Positions 7,878-15,481 of a DNA stretch of 51,745 nt are shown here, one piece after another. The stretch covers positions 1 to 51,745 of the forward strand of contig JBOHZD010000267.1 of NCBI GenBank assembly GCA_050738315.1. The letters run 5' to 3'. Numbering within the stretch: the first letter of the stretch is position 1; each line of letters starts with the position of its first letter. Position numbers and translations under genes: made by a program. This stretch comes from IDS-8 sp050738315. Lineage in GTDB: Bacteria; Pseudomonadota; Gammaproteobacteria; Steroidobacterales; Woeseiaceae. The notes below the pieces were generated by a model, which saw only the letters and a list, made by a program, of their open reading frames with translations, did not search any database and had not been told where the DNA came from.

Positions 7878-8912
7878 GTGTACACGGATTTTCTGATCAC
7901 GGCACCGGTAGGGCTGCTGCCGGTCGTTATTTTCCTCGTCGCTCTCGTGTACCTGGACAGCTACAAGCTGGTGGGTTTGAAACAGGTCTTGTGGGCGATT
8001 GTCGCGGGCGGAGGAGTGACCGTTGCCGGATACTTTTTGAACGACGTAGTGTTGCAGTATTTATCCATCGACTTCCGGAGTTTCGCCCGTTACGTGTCTC
8101 CGGTGACCGAGGAGACACTGAAAGCCCTGATCATTGTCTACCTGTTCCGCACCCATCGCCTGGCGTTCCTCGTGGACAGCGCCATCCTGGGTTTCGCCGT
8201 CGGCGCTGGATTCGCGGTTGTCGAGAACCTCTACTACCTCTACTCTGCCGGTCACGAGAATGTCGCCATCTGGATCGTACGCGGCTTCGGTACCGCGATC
8301 ATGCACGGTGGAGTCACGGCGATCCTTGCGATCGTTTCGCAGACCCTGACGGAGCGGAATATGAAGATCAACCCGCTTCGCTACCTGCCCGGGCTTGCGG
8401 CCGCAATAGCACTGCATTCACTCTTCAACCATTTCGTTCTGCCGCCGATATTGATGACAGTCAGCATCCTCGCCGTACTGCCCCCGGTGCTATACATCGT
8501 ATTCAGGAAAAGTGCCGAGCGTATGCATGCGTGGCTGGAACTGGATTTCGATGCGGACGCGCAGTTGCTCCAACAGATAAACTCCGGCGAATTCGCAGGA
8601 ACCAGGATCGGGCGCTTCCTGCACGATCTGAAGTCAAGGTTTGAAGGGCCTGTACTGGTGGACATGCTCTGTTATCTGCGCGTGTACACGGAACTCGCGC
8701 TGCGTGCAAAAGGGGTGCTGCTGATGCGGGAGAACGGTATCGAAATCGGAGTCGGTGAGCGCACGCAGGAGAAATTCACCGAGCTCAGGTTTCTGGAACA
8801 GAGCATCGGCAAGACGGGACTCCTGGTCATGCGCCCGTTCCTGCACATGACCCACAAGGACCTGTGGCAGCTCAACGTTCTTGACAATCAAGCAGTTAAG
8901 CGTCGTTCGTAG
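7878..8912 (+). CDS. PrsW-family intramembrane protease
   Basis: A 344-residue polytopic membrane protein. The family motifs are present: EExxK at E78-E79-K82, a second conserved Glu in AVVEN (E116), a His at 143 in IMHGG, and ALHSLFNH at about 179-185. Hydrophobic segments cover most of residues 5-210, followed by a soluble C-terminal region of about 135 residues that is longer than in minimal family members. PrsW of Bacillus subtilis cleaves the anti-sigma factor RsiW; here a membrane anti-sigma factor is encoded upstream on the same strand, which makes it a plausible substrate (inference). The GTG start at 7878 immediately precedes the first hydrophobic helix. A palindromic repeat begins 4 bp after the stop codon. 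Confidence 0.88.
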   Translation: MYTDFLITAPVGLLPVVIFLVALVYLDSYKLVGLKQVLWAIVAGGGVTVAGYFLNDVVLQYLSIDFRSFARYVSPVTEETLKALIIVYLFRTHRLAFLVDSAILGFAVGAGFAVVENLYYLYSAGHENVAIWIVRGFGTAIMHGGVTAILAIVSQTLTERNMKINPLRYLPGLAAAIALHSLFNHFVLPPILMTVSILAVLPPVLYIVFRKSAERMHAWLELDFDADAQLLQQINSGEFAGTRIGRFLHDLKSRFEGPVLVDMLCYLRVYTELALRAKGVLLMRENGIEIGVGERTQEKFTELRFLEQSIGKTGLLVMRPFLHMTHKDLWQLNVLDNQAVKRRS

Positions 8913-8915
8913 CTA

Positions 8916-9002
8916 GGTGCCGGGACAGGCTCGTAGTTATTGCCGGTACCTTCGCAACGAGCGCCGCCCACCTGCAATAACTACGAGATCTATCCCGGCA
9001 CC
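8916..9002. repeat. REP-like palindromic intergenic element, copy 1
   Basis: Left arm 8916-8943 (GGTGCCGGGACAGG...CGTAGTTATTGC) and right arm 8974-9002 are inverse complements apart from one indel and one or two mismatches. They enclose a 30-bp centre. A related cluster lies at 26042-26163. The element is intergenic, just after the PrsW stop, and could fold into a terminator-like hairpin. No RAYT-type transposase is present in the window. Confidence 0.8.
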
Positions 9003-9014
9003 GGACTACGAATT

Positions 9015-9041
9015 AAATGAGAATGCGACGTATTCTCATTT
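9015..9041. promoter_or_regulatory. Fur-type operator upstream of the PepSY gene
   Basis: Perfect inverted repeat AAATGAGAAT - 7 bp - ATTCTCATTT. The TGAGAAT/ATTCTCA half-sites match the core of Fur boxes in gammaproteobacteria. It lies 27 bp before the GTG start of the PepSY protein, the right place for iron-dependent repression. The 7-bp spacer is longer than the one-base spacer of a simple 7-1-7 box, so the exact Fur dimer arrangement is uncertain. Confidence 0.75.
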
Positions 9042-9067
9042 GTGGCTGCTTTTGCTAGCATCGCGAG

Positions 9068-10243
9068 GTGCTTCGTAAAACGATCTTCTGGACCCATTTG
9101 AGCTGCGGCGTCGGTGCCGGGATCGTCATTTTGATGATGTCGGCTACCGGCGTTTTGCTGACTTACGAACGGCAGATTCTGGCCTGGGCCGAGCGGGATT
9201 TGTATGTCGAGCCGCCGGTCGACGCCGAGCGTCTCGGCATAGCGGCCCTGCTTGACGCTGTGCGCAGGGAGGATCCGACCTTCACGCCGACATCGATCAT
9301 CTTCCAGGCGGACCCGCGAGCACCGGTATCGCTGGCAGCCGGCCGCGCCGATTCGCGAAACATCAATCCCTACACCGGCGAGCTGGTGGCAGAACCCGAG
9401 GGCGGTCTGCACGCGTTCTTCGACACGATCACCGCCTGGCATCGCTGGTTCAACGTCAGCGATGAGAATCGCGATGCCGCGCGGGCAATCACCGGTGCGA
9501 GCAACCTCGTCTTCCTGTTGTTGCTGCTGAGCGGCCTGTATTTGTGGCTGCCGCCGATCTACAACCGCGTTGCATTCCGGACCCGGCTCCTGTTCAACGC
9601 GAAAGCGCAGACGAGCAAGGCGCGCGATTTCAACTGGCACCACGTCTTCGGAATCTGGAGCGTGGTTCCGCTCGTCATCATCGTCGCCACGGCAACGGTG
9701 TTCTCCTACGGCTGGGCCAACGACCTCGTGTACCGCAGCTTAGGAGAAGAACCACCGGTCCGCGGACCGGGCGCGCCGGCGGCGCAATCTCCGTCGCTTG
9801 TCCCGAGCCACCATGCATTGTCGCTGGATGAGCTCACCGCTCGCGCCGCCGCGGAAGTGCCGGGCTGGAAAAACCTGACCTTGACGCTGCCGGCCGCCAA
9901 CGCGACCGGCGTGCAATTCGCACTCGACCGCGGCAACGGAGGCCAGCCGCAGCATCGTCACGACCTCACGCTCGATGCCGCCACCGGCGCGGTCGTCGCG
10001 AGTCAACCGTCTTCGAGCGGCTCCCCGGGACGGAAGGCCCGGTCGATCATTCGCTTTCTGCATACGGGAGAAGTGCTCGGCATTGCAGGGCAGACCGTTG
10101 CCGGCATCGTGTCGTTGACGAGCGTGATCATGGTCTGGACCGGTCTCGCGCTTGCGTACCGGCGCCTGATAGCGCCCCTCTTCAGGCGCACGAAACGCAT
10201 CGGACGCCCTGCAGGAGACGGAGCGGCCGACTACTCCGCCTGA
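9068..10243 (+). CDS. PepSY-associated TM helix protein (PiuB-like)
   Basis: A 391-residue inner-membrane protein with four hydrophobic helices, at about residues 13-35, 140-162, 197-218 and 343-365. Conserved histidines occur near the helices (FWTH at 7-10, TAWHRWF, NWHHVFGIW, FLHTGEVLG), consistent with heme-binding ferric reductase-like members of this family. Periplasmic PepSY-like segments lie between the helices. Proteins of this type accompany siderophore receptors and are thought to reduce ferric siderophores. Start GTG at 9068 gives a short N-tail before the first helix. A strong Fur-type palindrome lies directly upstream, and the receptor operon is convergent with this gene. Confidence 0.87.
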   Translation: MLRKTIFWTHLSCGVGAGIVILMMSATGVLLTYERQILAWAERDLYVEPPVDAERLGIAALLDAVRREDPTFTPTSIIFQADPRAPVSLAAGRADSRNINPYTGELVAEPEGGLHAFFDTITAWHRWFNVSDENRDAARAITGASNLVFLLLLLSGLYLWLPPIYNRVAFRTRLLFNAKAQTSKARDFNWHHVFGIWSVVPLVIIVATATVFSYGWANDLVYRSLGEEPPVRGPGAPAAQSPSLVPSHHALSLDELTARAAAEVPGWKNLTLTLPAANATGVQFALDRGNGGQPQHRHDLTLDAATGAVVASQPSSSGSPGRKARSIIRFLHTGEVLGIAGQTVAGIVSLTSVIMVWTGLALAYRRLIAPLFRRTKRIGRPAGDGAADYSA

Positions 10244-10259
10244 GCGCAAAACCTAAGCC

Positions 10260-10940
10260 TCAGACTTCGGCCCAGCGCCTGAGCAGGTTGTGATAAACGC
10301 CGGTGAGTGCCACGATCTGATCATTGTCGCCGACCTGCTGGCGCAGCCGGACGATCGCCATGTCCATGTCGAACAGCAGCGAACGCTGCGCATCTTCCCG
10401 CACTAGGCTTTGAATCCAGAAGAACGAAGCAATACGCGCGCCACGCGCCACCGGTAACACCCGATGCAGACTGGTTCCGGGATAGAGCACCAGGTGCCCG
10501 GCCGGTAATTTCACCCGGTGCGGCCCGTACGTGTCGTCGATTACGAGTTCGCCGCCTTCGTATTCGTCGGGTTCACTCAGAAACAACGTTGCAGAAATGT
10601 CGGTGCGGATTCTATGGCCCGTGCGCGGAACGGAACGGATCGCATTGTCGACGTGGCTGCCGAATGTCTGCCCTTCGCGGTAACAGTTGAACAATGGCGG
10701 AAACACCCGCGCAGGCAAGGCTGCCGAATTGAAAAGCAGGTTCTGCTCGAGCGCATCGAGCACGATGCCGCCGAGGTTCTGCGCGCTTTCGGAGTCCTGC
10801 CGCAATTGCAGATTGCGCTTGACCTGCATCGACTGAAAGCCCGCAGTCTCGCTGCCGTCCACCCACTCTGCGGCATCGAGTAGCGCCCGGCACTCACTCA
10901 CGCGCTCCGTGGTCAAAACCTCCGGCACGTGCAGCAGCAT
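10260..10940 (-). CDS. piuC: Fe(II)/2-oxoglutarate-dependent PKHD-type hydroxylase
   Basis: A 226-residue cupin-fold dioxygenase of the PiuC/YbiX family, at the usual family length. The iron-binding facial triad is visible as H96-x-D98 (SHVDNA) and H159 (LHRVLPV), with the 2-oxoglutarate-binding Arg near 169. The gene starts 7 bp after the stop of the TonB-dependent receptor and must be co-transcribed with it. PiuC homologues are typically Fur-regulated neighbours of siderophore receptors; their hydroxylation substrate is not firmly established. No signal peptide is present, so it is cytoplasmic. Confidence 0.93.
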   Translation of the reverse strand: MLLHVPEVLTTERVSECRALLDAAEWVDGSETAGFQSMQVKRNLQLRQDSESAQNLGGIVLDALEQNLLFNSAALPARVFPPLFNCYREGQTFGSHVDNAIRSVPRTGHRIRTDISATLFLSEPDEYEGGELVIDDTYGPHRVKLPAGHLVLYPGTSLHRVLPVARGARIASFFWIQSLVREDAQRSLLFDMDMAIVRLRQQVGDNDQIVALTGVYHNLLRRWAEV

Positions 10941-10947
10941 GATGGAA

Positions 10948-13176
10948 TCAGAACTCGACGCTCGCCGTCAGGACCGCAGAGCGTGCCGGCCCCAGTGCCG
11001 CGTAGTGGTTCGAGTAAGGCCGCACGTAATAGGTCTCGTCGCTGAGATTCTTGAGATTCAACTGCAGCTTGAACCGTTCTCCGATGTCGAGCGATGCCAT
11101 GGCGTCGTAAATCGTATAGGACGGCGCCCAGACCGTGTTTTCCGTGTTGCCGAAACGCCGGCCGACGTAACTCGCTCCAGCACCGATCGACAGGTTCGGC
11201 AGCAAGGCATAGGTCGTCCACAGATTCGCGCTGTCGTCGGGCGTATTGGGAAAAACGTTGCCCTCGTCGATCTCGATCGGCCCGTCATCGACGATCTCCG
11301 AATCGAGCCGGGTATAACTGGCGTAAACGCCCCAGTCTTCGGTAATCTGCCCGAACACACCGAGTTCGACGCCGACGACCCGTTGCTCGCCGATCGTCTG
11401 CTGCGGGGCGCCGCGGCCCGGTTCGATCGCAACTCGCGCATTCGCCTTCTCCGTATGGAACAGGGCGGAAGTCAGCGACAGTCGATCTCCGAAGAGTTCC
11501 CATTTCGTGCCGATCTCAAAGTTGCGGATGCGCTCCGGTTCCAGATCGGCGTTACCGGCTGCGAGATTCTCGGTGCCGTCGCCCAGGGTGTTGCCCGACG
11601 GGTTGGACGAGGTGCCGTACGCCACGTAGACACTGCCGTTCTCCGCCGGTTTGTAGACGACGCCGAGCTGATGATTCCAGAAATCCTCGTCGTTTGTGAG
11701 CTCCGTGAGTGCATCGATCGGACCGGAAACCTGTTCGGTCCGATAGTCATCGTAACGCAGGCCCAGATTCACCGACCACTGCTCACTGAACCCCACGGTA
11801 TCGAATGCGTAGACAGACCGCGTGTCGATCTCGGCGATGGTCTCTTCGTCAGACGGTGTGATCGTTCCCGTCCACGGGTCGTGCGGATTCGGATTGGCTA
11901 GCGTCGTACAGTTGAAGTTCGAAGCCGCCCCGAGCGATCCCGGCACGCTGCAGGAATTCAGAAAGTCTTCGTTTGCGTTTTCGCCAAACAGGGTTTCGAC
12001 GACATAGTTGCGGTTCACCATGCGCTCGTTGCCGACCTCGATGCCGGCTATGAACGTATGCGATGTTTCGCCGGCCTGGAAACGTGCCGTCAGATCCGTC
12101 AGGTTCACCCTGGTGATCGTCGTCGAGTTACGGCTCTTCGTATTTCGCAACACGAATCCGTTGGCGACGTTTGCGCGGCTGTCGTCAGGATTGGTGACGA
12201 TATAGTCATTAGAAGTGTCACCGTAACGCGTCGTGTTGCGCAGCGTCAGGCGATCGTTAAAATCATGTTCGAGCCGCAGCGTGCCGATATCGGCACCCGT
12301 TTTCTGGAAATCGCGGTTCAGCAGACCGTAGAAATTGTCGCGGTCGACGGCGACCGGCGGTCCTTCGGGCGCCGTGGTGTCCGCGTTCCGGCCATAAGGA
12401 ATGCTGTAGTCGGGCATGTCGTCCGTGCGGTACCAGTAGTAATCGGCTGTGAGGCGCGTCGGCCGACCGAGTCCCAGCGCGAGGGACGGCGCAATGCCCT
12501 GGTGATCGATGAATACGCCGTTGCGCCCGGGCACATCGCCCTGGTGCTCGATCAGGTTCAGTCGCACTGCCGCGCTGTCCGTAAACCGATAATTGGCATC
12601 GACGGTCGCACGCAGGTATTCATCGGTGCCGCTCCCGAATGTGCTGTCGAGGAAATTCTCGCTGCCGGGTTTTTTCGCGACCAGGTTGATAGCGCCACCG
12701 GTCGCGCCGCGACCGGAGTAAGCGGAGCCCGGACCCTTCAGCACCTCGATCTGATCGAGTGCGAAAATGTCGCGCGTCTGCGACCCACCATCGCGAATGC
12801 CGTCGATGAATACGTCCGCCCCGGCATCGAAACCGCGAATTTTGAGATTGTCTCCCGCCGGCCGACCCCCTTCCCCTGCGTTGAACGTGATACCGGGTGC
12901 GTTCTTCAGCGCTTCAACCAGCGACGTTGCACCCTGTTCCTCGATGAGGTCGTCCGATATGACCATAACCGACTTCGGCGTATCCAGGAGCGGTGCAGTG
13001 AACTTGTCGAACTGCACCGCCTCGTCGTACTTGCGGCCCTCGACGACAACCTCATCGAGCGTTTCCTGGTGAGACTGCTGCGCGACTGCGAAGGTCGACG
13101 ACAAGGCAAGACTGACGGCACTCGCGACGGCGGAACGAACCGCCATGGCGCTTGGGAGAGCTCCGGGATCGGACAT
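10948..13176 (-). CDS. TonB-dependent siderophore receptor (Fiu/PiuA-like)
   Basis: A 742-residue outer-membrane receptor. A signal peptide ends near AVAQQ. The plug domain (about residues 45-170) has LVEALKNAPGITF, then IRGFD and a GPGSAYSGRGATGGAINL stretch typical of siderophore receptors. The 22-strand barrel ends in the canonical aromatic C-terminus (ASVEF). There is no N-terminal FecA-type signalling domain, and no FecI/FecR pair adjoins it. The ATG at 13176 follows AAGGA and gives a clean signal peptide; the longer reading from 13236 runs into the operator region. Two Fur-type sites lie immediately upstream. It is first in an operon with piuC and is convergent with the PepSY gene, forming one iron-uptake locus. 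Confidence 0.93.
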   Translation of the reverse strand: MSDPGALPSAMAVRSAVASAVSLALSSTFAVAQQSHQETLDEVVVEGRKYDEAVQFDKFTAPLLDTPKSVMVISDDLIEEQGATSLVEALKNAPGITFNAGEGGRPAGDNLKIRGFDAGADVFIDGIRDGGSQTRDIFALDQIEVLKGPGSAYSGRGATGGAINLVAKKPGSENFLDSTFGSGTDEYLRATVDANYRFTDSAAVRLNLIEHQGDVPGRNGVFIDHQGIAPSLALGLGRPTRLTADYYWYRTDDMPDYSIPYGRNADTTAPEGPPVAVDRDNFYGLLNRDFQKTGADIGTLRLEHDFNDRLTLRNTTRYGDTSNDYIVTNPDDSRANVANGFVLRNTKSRNSTTITRVNLTDLTARFQAGETSHTFIAGIEVGNERMVNRNYVVETLFGENANEDFLNSCSVPGSLGAASNFNCTTLANPNPHDPWTGTITPSDEETIAEIDTRSVYAFDTVGFSEQWSVNLGLRYDDYRTEQVSGPIDALTELTNDEDFWNHQLGVVYKPAENGSVYVAYGTSSNPSGNTLGDGTENLAAGNADLEPERIRNFEIGTKWELFGDRLSLTSALFHTEKANARVAIEPGRGAPQQTIGEQRVVGVELGVFGQITEDWGVYASYTRLDSEIVDDGPIEIDEGNVFPNTPDDSANLWTTYALLPNLSIGAGASYVGRRFGNTENTVWAPSYTIYDAMASLDIGERFKLQLNLKNLSDETYYVRPYSNHYAALGPARSAVLTASVEF

Positions 13177-13218
13177 GACGAGATTCCTTATTGACTCTTG
13201 AGTGGCCTTGGAATTGCG

Positions 13219-13271
13219 AATGAGAATTATACGCATTTAACGCTTACGGTCAATAAGAATCATTCTCATCT
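13219..13271. promoter_or_regulatory. Two Fur-type sites upstream of the siderophore receptor
   Basis: Site 13253-13270 contains TAAGAAT-C-ATTCTCA, nearly a perfect 7-1-7 Fur box. A weaker site at 13219-13238 contains TGAGAATTATACGCA. Both lie 43-95 bp upstream of the receptor ATG on the minus strand. They imply iron repression of the receptor-piuC operon and match the half-sites upstream of the PepSY gene. Confidence 0.78.
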
Positions 13272-13300
13272 ATGGCGAAGCAATGGTTACAGGCTGCGCG

Positions 13301-13380
13301 CGGAGGCTGGAGGGGAGGTTTTTGCTGCATCCGGAGGCTGGAACGGGGAGAACTTGCTGCACGCGGAGGCTGGAGCGCGG
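13301..13380. repeat. Three tandem 31-32 bp direct repeats
   Basis: CGGAGGCTGGA recurs at 13301, 13332 and 13364, each followed by a GGGGAG-like stretch and, in the first two units, by TTGCTGCA. The core is the same as the arms of the 117-bp palindromes at 40442 and 46323, so these are probably decayed or partial members of the same repeat family. The remaining 130 bp up to the ABM-like gene show no other feature beyond a GGGTGTTCCACCC hairpin near 13393-13405. Confidence 0.7.
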
Positions 13381-13512
13381 GCGCCACCCGGGGGGTGTTC
13401 CACCCAGCGAGTTCCCCTTGTGGCACCCCTGCGTTCCCGGGATAACGATCAGTGCCCCCTACTTGCCGGAGCAACTCAAAGCGCGTCTACTTTGAGCGGA
13501 GGTCGACCCTTC

Positions 13513-13839
13513 ATGCCGCCACGTTACACCTATGTCTGGGAATTTCAGGTAGCGCCCGAACACGTGGCGACATTCATCCATCATTACGGTCCCGACGGTC
13601 GCTGGTCGGAACTGTTCCGCCGCGCTCCGGGTTATATCGAAACCCTGCTGCTCGAGGATCCGTCGATGCCGGGACGCTATGTCACCGTCGACCGCTGGGA
13701 GAACGCAGTCGCCTTCCAGTCGTTCCGCGCGCGCTACGGCGACGCGTATGCCGAGCTCGATCGCCTTTGCGAAGCCCTGACGGTCGATGAGCGCTCGTTC
13801 GGCACGTTTCGGGAAGTCGCCCCCGACGAAGCATCGTGA
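13513..13839 (+). CDS. Antibiotic biosynthesis monooxygenase (ABM)-like dimeric alpha/beta-barrel protein
   Basis: A 108-residue cytoplasmic protein. The order strand (YTYVWEFQV), helix (HVATFIHHYGPDGRWSELF), strands (YIETLLLEDP, YVTVDRW) and helix (AFQSFRARY) matches the ABM / dimeric alpha-beta barrel fold. Such proteins range from small monooxygenases to stress-related proteins without known activity, and no specific substrate can be named. The ATG at 13513 follows GGAGG at 13498-13502 and gives the normal family length; the frame is open further upstream through the repeat region, which I do not count as coding. No operon partner is evident. Confidence 0.7.
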   Translation: MPPRYTYVWEFQVAPEHVATFIHHYGPDGRWSELFRRAPGYIETLLLEDPSMPGRYVTVDRWENAVAFQSFRARYGDAYAELDRLCEALTVDERSFGTFREVAPDEAS

Positions 13840-14026
13840 GCATGCATCATCCACGACCTGGGAGAAGCAATCGGTGGTGACATCCCGGCGCCGAAGGCGG
13901 AAGACTTCGACTACCGTTACAACCTTCGAGCAAGAGCACCGGGGAATTTCCCGCCATGGAGTACGTCTACACCCCAAGGCGTTGATACCCGCTCATTTGA
14001 CAGTCCCGCATTGCGGTGGAGGCAAC

Positions 14027-14302
14027 ATGGACAATGATCTCGACAACATGCCGCGCGAGCAGCTGATTGCCGAAGTGAAGAGATTGCGGCACGGCATTCG
14101 CGAGCATCGAGACAGCACGGGCCACGAGTTATGCTGGCACCACCCGGCATTGTGGTCGTTGCTGCCAGAGCAGTCCGATCCGCTTCCGGTGGTGCCGGAT
14201 TGGCCGCAATTCCTTCGCGGCTGCATCAGGTATCGTCAATCACTCGATGAGCAGGCTCCCGAAGCACCGAGGAGCGACAAGCCGTACGGAGAGCCTGGAT
14301 GA
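14027..14302 (+). CDS. Small conserved hypothetical protein
   Basis: A 91-residue cytoplasmic protein beginning at ATG 14027, 4 bp after a strong GGAGG. It has a charged helical N-terminus (DNMPREQLIAEVKRLRHGIREH), then a motif rich in His and Trp (STGHELCWHHPALWSLLPE, about residues 30-48), and then PDWPQFLRGCIRYRQSLDEQ. The motif-like regions have the look of a conserved family, and the His/Cys cluster could bind a metal, but I cannot assign a function. Its stop overlaps the start of the GNAT acetyltransferase gene in an ATGA, so the two are translationally coupled and may work together. Confidence 0.75.
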   Translation: MDNDLDNMPREQLIAEVKRLRHGIREHRDSTGHELCWHHPALWSLLPEQSDPLPVVPDWPQFLRGCIRYRQSLDEQAPEAPRSDKPYGEPG

Positions 14303-14727
14303 CTATCGAGATTCGCGTTTTGAAGCCGCAGGACGCCGCGCTGCTCGACCGAGTGGCGCCCGACGTGTTTGATGGCCCTGTGGACTCGCACCTCTCGGCG
14401 GAGTTCCTCGAGGATTCGCGGCACCATCTCGCCGTCGCGCTGGATGGCGACACGGTCATCGGGATGGCATCCGCCGTCGATTACGTTCATCCCGACAAGC
14501 CGCGCGAGCTCTGGATCAACGAGATCGGCGTTGCATCGACGCATCGGCGATTGGGGATCGGGCGTCAGCTGCTGCGGGCACTCTTTCGACGCGGCCGTGA
14601 ACGAGGATGCCGCGAAGCCTGGGTCGGCACGGAACAAACGAACGACGCTGCGCGGGCGCTCTATGCGAGTGTAGATGGACAGGACGAACCGTTTGTCCTG
14701 TATTCGTTCCAGATCGATGAGCAATAG
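14299..14727 (+). CDS. GNAT family N-acetyltransferase
   Basis: A 142-residue acetyltransferase. The acetyl-CoA pyrophosphate-binding signature RRLGIG is at residues 83-88, preceded by the strand INEIGVAS and followed by the helix RQLLRALFRRGRERG; NDAARALY fits motif B. The general layout resembles small antibiotic-type acetyltransferases (AAC(3)-I-like) as well as uncharacterised GNATs, so resistance cannot be claimed. It overlaps the upstream small gene by 4 bp. A GCCCGC-ATC-GCGGGC hairpin lies 18 bp after its stop. Confidence 0.85.
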   Translation: MTIEIRVLKPQDAALLDRVAPDVFDGPVDSHLSAEFLEDSRHHLAVALDGDTVIGMASAVDYVHPDKPRELWINEIGVASTHRRLGIGRQLLRALFRRGRERGCREAWVGTEQTNDAARALYASVDGQDEPFVLYSFQIDEQ

Positions 14728-14745
14728 CAACGACTGACGCTGGTC

Positions 14746-14760
14746 GCCCGCATCGCGGGC
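14746..14760 (+). terminator. Short hairpin after the GNAT gene
   Basis: GCCCGC-ATC-GCGGGC forms a 6-bp GC stem with a three-base loop, 18 bp after the acetyltransferase stop. A short T run (GGTTTTTACG) follows about 8 bp later, so it may act as a weak intrinsic terminator. Confidence 0.4.
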
Positions 14761-14891
14761 CTACAATGGTTTTTACGACCGCGGATGTGCAGGCAATGTC
14801 GATTTGGCGGCCTGTCATTCGACTAATGGGCAAGATCCGCATTCGAACCGGCCCTCGGCTTGACGCCATGCCGGGACCCAAGGAGCCAGCA

Positions 14892-15266
14892 ATGAAATAC
14901 CTGTGTCTTGCGTACGAAGACGAGACGACACTCAACTCCCTTTCACAGCGCGAATGGGATGTCCTTCGGCGCGAGACGCTCGACTACGTCGATTCCCTGC
15001 GCGAGAGCAATCACCTGATCGTCGCCGAGCCGCTGCAAAGCGCACGGACTGCGATGACCTTGCGAGTTCGAAACGGCAGCTTGTCGACCACGGACGGGCC
15101 GTTCACGGAAACCAAGGAGCAGCTCGGCGGAATCTTTTTGATCGAAGCCACGGACCTGAACGAGGCCATCCAGATCGCCGCCCGTTGGCCGTCGGCACAG
15201 ATCGGCACGATCGAAGTCCGTCCGATCGAGCCGGAATTGCGCGAAAGCGGCCGCTACGCGCCCTGA
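14892..15266 (+). CDS. YCII-related (DGPF-domain) protein
   Basis: A 124-residue protein that begins MKYLCLAYEDE and contains the family signature STTDGPFTETKEQLGG at about residues 65-80, followed by AIQIAARWPSAQIGTIEVRPI. These small dimeric alpha/beta proteins often sit beside ECF sigma genes in other genomes, but none adjoins this copy; the molecular function is not established. AAGGAG at 14880-14885 precedes the ATG at 14892 and rules out the longer reading from 14766. The 215 bp between it and the glycosyltransferase gene hold no further gene that I can support. Confidence 0.9.
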   Translation: MKYLCLAYEDETTLNSLSQREWDVLRRETLDYVDSLRESNHLIVAEPLQSARTAMTLRVRNGSLSTTDGPFTETKEQLGGIFLIEATDLNEAIQIAARWPSAQIGTIEVRPIEPELRESGRYAP

Positions 15267-15481
15267 GCCGCACCGTATGGCTCGTCCGGCGGGCCCGTGC
15301 GATAATTGACGTCCGGCACCGCCACAAGCATGGATGCTGACGACCGTTCCCAGGGTCGCCGCGCCGCATCCCACGCCGGCGCTTGAATATCCACGCGGTT
15401 GTCCTACAGGAGAGTTTTCTTTATTGGATCCGGCCGGGACGCGTTTTCCCTGCCGGTTGCCCCGAGTGGAGATCGCGTGTA

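Noticed and set aside
13301..13374. The three 31-32 bp repeats as a small CRISPR array
   Set aside because: The repeated core is only about 11 bp with loosely similar spacers, no cas genes are near, and the core matches the palindromic element family found elsewhere in the window.
14299..14727. Calling the GNAT gene an aminoglycoside resistance gene
   Set aside because: Only the general GNAT layout is seen; no sequence feature specific to AAC(3)-I can be shown by eye.
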